Source: Actinomycetales bacterium (GTDB taxonomy: Bacteria; Actinomycetota; Actinomycetes; Actinomycetales; Cellulomonadaceae). From it: DNA of 10,204 nt. The translations under genes were made by a program, and so were the position numbers. Below the pieces are notes generated by a model. It worked only from the letters and a program-made list of their open reading frames with translations, had not been told where the DNA came from and searched no databases. The stretch's first letter is position 1; every line of letters starts with the position of its first letter. Shown one piece after another: positions 5,200-10,204 of the stretch. The stretch lies in NCBI GenBank assembly GCA_012514545.1, contig JAAZAC010000053.1, positions 1 through 10,204 on the forward strand, in the 5' to 3' direction.

Positions 5200-7299
5200 A
5201 TGCAACGTGCCGTGTACTTCGACGGCTGGTACCGCGGCGACTGGTGCCAGCACCCCTCGATGCCGCCGCGGCGCCTGGCGATGCTCGACGACCTCGAGGC
5301 GATGCGCGCGACCACGCTCGTGTGGGCGGGCCTGGGCGGCGGCTCGATCAGCCTGCCGTACCTCGAGGAGGAGGCGTACGGCCCGGTGCCGGCCCGGTTC
5401 CGCCAGTACGGCTACGTCACCGAGTCCGAGTTCATCGCGCACGCGCGCGAGCGCGGCATCGAGCTGTTCGCCATCGTCTTCGAGGCCCAGGCGTGGGAGC
5501 TGCCCGCCGAGCTGGACGACGACGGCGAGGTCCTCGCCCTGACCGTCACCCGCGGCGTCGGGCGCCGCACGACGGTGGGCCTGCGCGAGTTCGCCACCGA
5601 CACCGGCCCCGCGTCGTGGCGGCCGTTCCGGCACTGGTTCCCCGACGGCCTGACGACGTCGGCGGGCGAGCCGGTGACGGACCTGTGGACCGAGGTCGCC
5701 GCCAAGGACCTCGACGGCGAGCCGTACCACACGCACTGGGTCGAGATCGCGGAGCGCGACCAGGCCTGCCTCTACGGCGACCGCAACAACCCCGTGTGGC
5801 GGGAGTACCTGAAGAAGGTCGTCGAGGTCCAGATCGACGCCGGCGCCCGCGCGGTCCAGCTCGACGAGACCGAGACCCCGCTCGGGGCCCTGCGCTACGG
5901 CGGCTGCTTCTGCCGGGACTGCATGGCCGTCGTCCGCGACCACCTCGCCGCCCTGCCCGAGGACGAGCGCCCGGCCGAGCTCGCCGGCGTCGACCTCGCC
6001 ACGTTCGACTACGCCGCCTACGTCCGCGCCCACGGCGCCGTCGCCCGGCAGAACCCGCGGTCCCTGCCGCTGTACCAGCACTGGAGCCGCGCGCTGCAGG
6101 AGGCCGTGCCGCGCACCTTCGCCGAGATCGCCGACCACGCCCGCGCGTACGGCGCGAGCAAGGGCGTTCGGGTCGAGGTCGCCGGCAACTTCTTCGACTG
6201 CGCGCCGGTGTACGACCCGGTCGTCGACCACGTCGACGTGCTCGTCACCGAGATGCGCGAGACCCGCGCGATGCAGCCGTGGTGGTTCCGGCACGGCGTG
6301 GGCATGGCGCGCGGCAAGCCGCTCGTCGCCGTCGAGAACCCCTACGGCGGCGGGATCATGGAGCGCCTCGTCGCGGACCTCGCGCGGGGCCGCGCCTACG
6401 ACATGTTCCGCACGACGATCTTCGAGGCCAGCGCGATGGGCGCGACCATGGCGCTGCCGTACGGCTCCTGGCTGGGCAACGAGATCAAGGACGCGTACTG
6501 GGTGCCGATGGAGCTCGCGGCCGCGACGGGCCGGTTCCTCGAGCGGGTCGACCCGCTCCTGTCGAACGTCTCGCCGCACCGCACGGCCGTCGTGTACTCG
6601 GTCGCGAGCCTCATGCGCGACTGGGTCGACGGCGACCAGAACAACGAGGGCGACCGCTGGTACCCGCCGGTGGAGCAGGACCTGCCGCCGACCTCGTACT
6701 GGGAGACCGTCGAGAGCCTGTCGCGCTCCGCGCGCTGCTACGACGTCGTCGTGCTCCCCGACGAGGAGCTGCGCCCGAACGACGTCACGGCGGAGACGCT
6801 CGCGCGCTACGACGTCGTCGTGCTGCCCGACGTGTGGGCCGTCAGCCCCGCCCAGCACGAGGAGCTGGTGCGCTACCTGGAGGCGGGCGGGCGCGTCGTC
6901 GTGCACGGCGCCTACGGGACGGGTCTGCCCGACGGCGCGGCGGAGCGCCTCCTCGCGCACCCGGGCACGGTCCGGGCCGCCTCCGTGGACGACGTCGCCT
7001 GGCAGGTGGCCGTCGACGTCGAGGTCCCGCTGGGGGACCGGGCCGCGGTGAGTCTGCAGGTGGCGCCCGCGGGCGGGGTCGCCGTGCACCTCGTCAGCTA
7101 CGACTACGACCCGGAGGCGGACGCCAACCGGCCCGTGCGCGACCTGCCGGTCGCGGTGCGCGTGGGCGGCCCGTTCACGCGGGCCACGGTGGTCCGGCCC
7201 GACGCCGACGACGTCGACGTGCCGGTCGTGCTGGACGGCGACGCGTGGCGCGTGGTCGTGCCCGAGCTCGTGACGTACGCGATCGTGCACCTGCGCTGA
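5200..7299 (+). CDS. Glycoside hydrolase-like protein with TIM barrel and glutamine-amidotransferase-like domain
   Basis: A 699-aa protein without signal peptide or membrane segment, so probably cytoplasmic and acting on imported oligosaccharides. The N-terminal 420 or so residues look like a TIM-barrel hydrolase: aromatic start VYFDGWYRGDW, barrel-strand phrases VQLDETETP (219-227), VDVLVTEMRE (345-354) and LVAVENPYGGG (375-385), plus a Cys motif GCFCRDC (235-241). Asp222, Glu223 or Glu225 and Glu379 are candidate acids, by analogy with clan GH-A; this is inference. Residues about 510-575 resemble the Rossmann-like domain following the barrel in GH42-type enzymes (VVLPDVWAVSPAQHEELVRY, EAGGRVVVHG), and about 600-699 form a beta-rich tail. 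The closest broad description is the GH42/hypothetical-glycosidase superfamily; the substrate is unknown. GAGGAGG precedes the ATG. A LacI-type operator suggests induction by a sugar. Confidence 0.85.
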   Translation: MQRAVYFDGWYRGDWCQHPSMPPRRLAMLDDLEAMRATTLVWAGLGGGSISLPYLEEEAYGPVPARFRQYGYVTESEFIAHARERGIELFAIVFEAQAWELPAELDDDGEVLALTVTRGVGRRTTVGLREFATDTGPASWRPFRHWFPDGLTTSAGEPVTDLWTEVAAKDLDGEPYHTHWVEIAERDQACLYGDRNNPVWREYLKKVVEVQIDAGARAVQLDETETPLGALRYGGCFCRDCMAVVRDHLAALPEDERPAELAGVDLATFDYAAYVRAHGAVARQNPRSLPLYQHWSRALQEAVPRTFAEIADHARAYGASKGVRVEVAGNFFDCAPVYDPVVDHVDVLVTEMRETRAMQPWWFRHGVGMARGKPLVAVENPYGGGIMERLVADLARGRAYDMFRTTIFEASAMGATMALPYGSWLGNEIKDAYWVPMELAAATGRFLERVDPLLSNVSPHRTAVVYSVASLMRDWVDGDQNNEGDRWYPPVEQDLPPTSYWETVESLSRSARCYDVVVLPDEELRPNDVTAETLARYDVVVLPDVWAVSPAQHEELVRYLEAGGRVVVHGAYGTGLPDGAAERLLAHPGTVRAASVDDVAWQVAVDVEVPLGDRAAVSLQVAPAGGVAVHLVSYDYDPEADANRPVRDLPVAVRVGGPFTRATVVRPDADDVDVPVVLDGDAWRVVVPELVTYAIVHLR

Positions 7300-7349
7300 G
7301 GGACAGGGCGACGGCCGGGGCGGCGGCGGGGGCGGTGGTGCCGGTCGGC

Positions 7350-7355
7350 TAGCAT
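7350..7355 (+). promoter_or_regulatory. -10 box of the metal-sensor/efflux operon (leaderless type)
   Basis: TAGCAT matches TANNNT and is followed by only 6 nt before the GTG at 7362. Transcription should therefore start at or next to the start codon. The preceding 50 bases are a G-rich run without a recognisable -35 hexamer or ribosome site. A sensor protein would be expected to bind around here, but I see no convincing long palindrome. Confidence 0.55.
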
Positions 7356-7361
7356 CGGCGC

Positions 7362-7739
7362 GTGACGATGACAGAGTCGCGCGCCGATGCCGCGCTCCCG
7401 GACCTCGACCAGGCGGCGTCCTCCGCCGCGTCCTGCCTCTTCCGCGGGTTCGCCGACCCGTCACGGCTGGCGATCGTGCGCCACCTGCTCCTCGGCGAGC
7501 ACCGCGTGGTCGACCTGACCCGCCACCTCGGGCTCGCCCAGTCCACGGTCTCCCAGCACCTCGCGTGCCTGCGCGACTGCGGCCTCGTCACGTCGCGCGC
7601 GCAGGGCCGCGCGTCCGTCATCGCGCTCGCGCACCCCGAGGCCACGCGCGACCTGCTGCGCGCCGCCGAGCGCCTGCTCGACCTCACGGGCGACGCGGTC
7701 GAGCTGTGCCCCACCTACGGCGCCGGGGCGTCCCGGTGA
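7362..7739 (+). CDS. ArsR/SmtB-family metal sensor repressor, CmtR-like
   Basis: A 125-aa winged-helix repressor. The domain begins near FRGFADPSRLAIVRHLL (27-43), and the recognition helix lies in LGLAQSTVSQHLACLRDCGLV (56-76). Cys69 and Cys73 in that helix, with Cys116 in the C-terminal tail (ELCPTYG), reproduce the arrangement of mycobacterial CmtR, which binds Cd(II) or Pb(II) through Cys57, Cys61 and Cys102. The CmtR phrase HLSCLRGCGLV is nearly the same as HLACLRDCGLV here. Metal binding should release DNA and open the operon. The GTG start is chosen over the ATG at 7368 because the -10 box lies 6 nt before it. The stop overlaps the GTG of the next gene. Metal specificity is inferred; Zn or others cannot be excluded. 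Confidence 0.92.
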   Translation: MTMTESRADAALPDLDQAASSAASCLFRGFADPSRLAIVRHLLLGEHRVVDLTRHLGLAQSTVSQHLACLRDCGLVTSRAQGRASVIALAHPEATRDLLRAAERLLDLTGDAVELCPTYGAGASR

Positions 7740-8398
7740 GCGCGCCGGCGACCGCGCCCGCCGCGTCGACCACCGAGGTCACCGCGCTCACCCGCCGCGG
7801 GCTGCGTCTGGCCCGGCTCACCGTCGGGTACAACGTCGTCGAGGGCGTCGTCTCCGTGGCGGCGGGGCTCGCCGCGGGCCTCGTCTCCGTCGTCGGCTTC
7901 GGCGTCGACTCCGCGATCGAGTCCGCCGCCGGGGTGATCGTCGCGCTGCGCCTGTCCGCCCGGCTGCGTCACGGCGACACCGACGAGCGGCGCGAGCGGC
8001 TCGCGCTGCGCGGCGTCGCGGTGACGTTCTTCGTGCTCGCCGCCTACGTGACCGTCGAGGGCGTGCGCTCGCTCGTGGCGGGGGAGGAGCCCGACCGCTC
8101 TCCGGTCGCGATCGCCGTCCTCGTCGCGTCGATCGTCGTCATGCCGCTGCTCGCGCGCGCCAAGCGCCGGGTGGGTGAGCGCCTGCGCGACCCGCTCGTG
8201 CTCGCCGACGCCGCCGAGACGCGCATCTGCGTCCTGCTGTCCGTGTCGACGCTCGCCGGACTCCTCCTGCACGCCCTCACCGGGGCGGCCTGGCTCGACC
8301 CGGTGGCCGGCTTCGTCATCGCCGCCTTCGCGGTGCACGAGGGCCGTGAGGCGTGGGAGGGCGAGCTCCTCGAGGACGGGGCCGAGGACGACGGATGA
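7736..8398 (+). CDS. Short cation transporter, CDF-related, without cytoplasmic domain
   Basis: A 220-aa membrane protein with five to six helices and no C-terminal metal-binding domain, so shorter than the roughly 300 aa of standard cation diffusion facilitators. The first helix pair reads VGYNVVEGVVSVAAG (30-44) and VVGFGVDSAIESAAG (52-66), where Asp58 and Glu62 occupy the place of the usual His-x3-Asp site. LADAAETRICVLLSVSTLAG (157-176) has Asp158 and Glu161 at the position of the second site. The end, LDPVAGFVIAAFAVHEGREAW, matches the last CDF helix. The GTG start overlaps the sensor's stop (GTGA at 7736-7739) with no clear ribosome site, so it is probably translated by coupling. Likely role is metal ion export controlled by the sensor; the acidic site hints at a different ion preference from the next gene. 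Confidence 0.85.
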   Translation: MSAPATAPAASTTEVTALTRRGLRLARLTVGYNVVEGVVSVAAGLAAGLVSVVGFGVDSAIESAAGVIVALRLSARLRHGDTDERRERLALRGVAVTFFVLAAYVTVEGVRSLVAGEEPDRSPVAIAVLVASIVVMPLLARAKRRVGERLRDPLVLADAAETRICVLLSVSTLAGLLLHALTGAAWLDPVAGFVIAAFAVHEGREAWEGELLEDGAEDDG

Positions 8399-9300
8399 CC
8401 CACGACCACGTGACCGCGACCGGTCGGCACCGCCGCCGGCTCGCCGTCGTGCTCGCGCTCACGCTCGCGATCGCGGCGCTGCAGGTGGTCGGCGGCCTCG
8501 TGTCCGGCTCGCTCGCGCTGCTGGCCGACGCCGGGCACATGGTGACCGACGCCGCCGGGGTCGCCATCGCGCTCGGCGCGGCCACGGTCGCCACGCGGCC
8601 CCCGACGCCGCGGCGCACCTTCGGCCTGCTGCGCGCCGAGGTGCTCGCCGCCCTCGCCAACGGGCTGCTGCTCGTCGTGCTCGCGGTGTGGGTCGTCGTC
8701 GAGGCCGTGCGCCGCTGGGCCGCGCCGCCCGAGGTGACGGGCGGCGTCATGCTCGCCGTCGCCGTCGTCGGCCTGGCCGCCAACCTCGTCTCGCTGCGCC
8801 TGCTGCACGGCGGGCGGCACGAGTCGCTCAACGTCCGCGGCGCCTACCTCGAGGTGCTCGGCGACCTGCTCGGGTCGGTCGCCGTGGTGGTGTCCGGCGT
8901 CGTCGTCGCGACCACCGGGTGGGTGCGCGCCGACGCCGTGGCCTCCGTCGCGATCGGCGCGCTCATCCTGCCGCGCGCGTGGTCGCTGCTGCGCACCGTG
9001 CTCGACGTGCTGCTGGAGGCCACGCCCGCGCACCTCGACCTCGAGGCCGTGCGCCGGCACATCGGCGAGACGCCCGGGGTGCTCGACGTGCACGACCTGC
9101 ACGCCTGGACCATCACGAGCGGGGTCTCGGCGCTGTCCGCGCACGTGGTCGTCGCCGACGACGCGCTCGCCTGCGGACCCGACGGCGCCGTGCTCGACGA
9201 GCTGTCCGCGTGCCTCGCCGACCACTTCGCCATCGAGCACTGCACGTTCCAGCTCGAGCCCGCCGGGCACACCGCGCACGAGGGCCCGCACCACGACTGA
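8395..9300 (+). CDS. Cation diffusion facilitator, CzcD-like metal/proton antiporter
   Basis: A 301-aa CDF exporter of divalent metals such as Zn, Cd or Co in exchange for protons. Six helices are visible. Helix 2 carries the metal-site motif ADAGHMVTDAAG with His48 and Asp52. Helix 5 has GAYLEVLGDLLGSV with Glu153 and Asp157, where many Zn transporters have His instead of Glu. The cytoplasmic domain (about 205-287) includes VLDVHDLHAWTI (229-240), typical of CzcD. Both ends carry His residues (THDH near the start; GHTAHEGPHHD at the end) that may bind metal. The ATG overlaps the previous stop (ATGA at 8395-8398) with GAGGA at 8384-8388, making it the third gene of the sensor-led operon. Family certain; ion specificity inferred. 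Confidence 0.95.
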   Translation: MTHDHVTATGRHRRRLAVVLALTLAIAALQVVGGLVSGSLALLADAGHMVTDAAGVAIALGAATVATRPPTPRRTFGLLRAEVLAALANGLLLVVLAVWVVVEAVRRWAAPPEVTGGVMLAVAVVGLAANLVSLRLLHGGRHESLNVRGAYLEVLGDLLGSVAVVVSGVVVATTGWVRADAVASVAIGALILPRAWSLLRTVLDVLLEATPAHLDLEAVRRHIGETPGVLDVHDLHAWTITSGVSALSAHVVVADDALACGPDGAVLDELSACLADHFAIEHCTFQLEPAGHTAHEGPHHD

Positions 9301-9320
9301 CGCCGCGCGCGGACCCGGCG
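9301..9320. terminator. Weak candidate bidirectional terminator between convergent genes
   Basis: Only 22 bp separate the CDF and aldo/keto reductase stop codons. CGCCG (9301-9305) can pair with CGGCG (9316-9320), and a competing palindrome CCGCGCGCGG lies at 9303-9312. Neither is followed by a T-run. Position is the main argument. Confidence 0.25.
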
Positions 9321-9322
9321 GC

Positions 9323-10204
9323 TCAGGCCTTCTTCTTGGGCCGGGACGGGCCCTTCGCGCCGCGCGAGAACGCCCACAGGTCGATCCCGGCGTCGACGGC
9401 GTGCTGGTCGATCGCGGCGAGCTCGTCGTCGGAGAACGACAGGTTCTCCAGCGCGCGCAGGTTCTCCTCGAGCTGGGGCACGCTGCTCGCGCCCATGACG
9501 AGCGAGGTCACGCGCGGGTCGCGCAGCGCCCACGCGAGCGCCATCTGGGCGAGCGTCTGGCCGCGGTCGCGCGCCATCCCCGCCAGCGCGCGGACGTGCG
9601 CGAGCGCCTGGTCGGTGAGCAGGTCCGGCGACAGCGACGTGCCGCGCGCCGCGCGCGACCCCTCGGGGATGCCGTCGAGGTACTTGCCCGTGAGCATGCC
9701 CTGCGCGAGCGGCGAGAACGCGATGCAGCCGACGCCGAGCTCCTCGAGCGTGTCGAGCAGCCCCTCGGTCTCGATCCAGCGGTTGAGCATCGAGTACGAG
9801 GGCTGGTGGATGAGCAGCGGCGTGCCCAGGTCGGCCAGGATCTCGGCCGCGCGCCGCGTGTCCGCGGGGGAGTAGCTCGAGATGCCCGCGTACAGCGCCT
9901 TGCCCGACCGCACCGCGGCGTCGAGCGCGCCCATGGTCTCCTCGAGCGGCGTCGTCGGGTCGAAGCGGTGGCTGTAGAAGATGTCGACGTACTCCAGGCC
10001 CATCCGCCTCAGCGACTGGTCGAGGCTCGCGAGCAGGTACTTGCGCGAGCCGCCGCCCTGCCCGTACGGGCCGGGCCACATGTCGTAGCCGGCCTTCGTC
10101 GAGATGACGAGCTCGTCGCGGTACGGGCGCAGGTCCTGGCGCAGCAGGTACCCGAAGTTGGTCTCCGCGGCGCCGTACGGCGGGCCGTAGTTGTTCGCCA
10201 GGTC
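9323..10204 (-). CDS. Aldo/keto reductase, YghZ-type (L-glyceraldehyde 3-phosphate reductase-like; 5' partial)
   Basis: NADPH-dependent aldo/keto reductase of the AKR14/YghZ type, which reduces L-glyceraldehyde 3-phosphate and other toxic aldehydes. The frame is open through the window edge at 10204, leaving 293 residues; roughly the first 45 are missing, judging from the family length. The ATG at 10081 is internal because catalytic residues precede it. The tetrad is complete in the visible part: Asp1, Tyr6 (DLANNYGPPYG), Lys37 (VISTKAGYDMWPGPYGQGG) and His79 (DIFYSHRFDP). Also visible are IAFSPLAQGMLTGKYL and the C-terminal cofactor-binding region SLVMGASSVPQLEENL. The tail GPSRPKKKA is basic. 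It runs convergently against the metal-efflux operon and has no evident functional link to it. Confidence 0.94.
   Translation of the reverse strand, partial: DLANNYGPPYGAAETNFGYLLRQDLRPYRDELVISTKAGYDMWPGPYGQGGGSRKYLLASLDQSLRRMGLEYVDIFYSHRFDPTTPLEETMGALDAAVRSGKALYAGISSYSPADTRRAAEILADLGTPLLIHQPSYSMLNRWIETEGLLDTLEELGVGCIAFSPLAQGMLTGKYLDGIPEGSRAARGTSLSPDLLTDQALAHVRALAGMARDRGQTLAQMALAWALRDPRVTSLVMGASSVPQLEENLRALENLSFSDDELAAIDQHAVDAGIDLWAFSRGAKGPSRPKKKA

Noticed and set aside
2742..5315. An 857-codon open frame on the minus strand overlapping the ABC-F and TauE genes
   Set aside because: It is a shifted reading of the ABC-F gene and the antisense of TauE. Composition is Arg/Ala/Ser/Pro-rich with no recognisable domain.
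7300..7349. G-rich tract as a possible G-quadruplex or terminator after the hydrolase gene
   Set aside because: No convincing stem can be drawn, and short G runs like these are expected at this base composition.
7342..7361. GCCG and CGGC arms flanking the -10 box as an ArsR-type operator
   Set aside because: Only 4 bp per arm and all GC, which is easily met by chance here. No longer dyad supports it.
4228..7464. A 1078-codon open frame on the minus strand
   Set aside because: It lies antisense to three well-recognised genes and translates to low-complexity Arg/His/Val/Asp-rich sequence. Long antisense frames are expected in DNA this GC-rich.
8844..10079. A 411-codon minus-strand open frame in another phase of the aldo/keto reductase
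   Set aside because: The alternative phase carries the complete aldo/keto reductase catalytic tetrad and cofactor-binding motifs; this frame has none.
10079..10081. ATG as start of the aldo/keto reductase
   Set aside because: The upstream in-frame sequence contains the catalytic Asp, Tyr and Lys residues, so the gene simply continues past the window end.
1..10204. Search for CRISPR, transposase, integrase, toxin-antitoxin, phage or defence modules
   Set aside because: None of the recognisable proteins or repeats fit. All genes belong to ordinary chromosomal families.

Overview
The window looks like chromosomal DNA of a very GC-rich actinobacterium. Nearly every codon ends in G or C, GTG starts are common, TANNNT -10 boxes sit directly against start codons, and the gene families are typical of Micrococcales. 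Cellulomonas, Isoptericola and Cellulosimicrobium relatives are my best guess; this is inference, because no rRNA or other taxonomic marker is present. I see no rRNA, tRNA, CRISPR array, insertion sequence, phage gene or defence system.

Left part (1-2449, + strand). A luciferase-like FMN-dependent monooxygenase, cut by the window start, overlaps the start of its partner FMN reductase (CE1758/CE1759-type pair). A candidate terminator hairpin follows, then a small TM2-domain membrane protein. Positions 2102-2449 hold no convincing complete gene. They contain two 25-bp near-identical hairpin repeats 40 bp apart, a perfect 9-bp inverted repeat and a coding-like stretch that may be a gene remnant.

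Middle (2450-7299). A Uup-like ABC-F ATPase on the minus strand and a TauE/SafE permease on the plus strand diverge from only 35 bp. Both GTG starts lie 8 nt after a TANNNT box, so both mRNAs are probably leaderless. Next comes a large cytoplasmic glycoside-hydrolase-like protein of uncertain family. Its promoter overlaps a perfect 12-bp palindrome that looks like a LacI-family operator; the matching repressor is not in the window.

Right part (7350-10204). A leaderless, CmtR-like ArsR-family metal sensor is overlap-coupled to two cation-diffusion-facilitator-type membrane proteins, one short and atypical, one CzcD-like. Together they form a compact metal-efflux operon that the sensor probably represses until Cd, Pb, Zn or a similar ion appears. 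A convergent aldo/keto reductase of the YghZ (glyceraldehyde-3-phosphate reductase) type runs off the right end.

The most interesting items are the 35-bp back-to-back leaderless promoter, the LacI-type operator on the orphan hydrolase, and the pairing of a CmtR-like sensor with two dissimilar CDF-type proteins. I found no clear evidence of a wholly new system.
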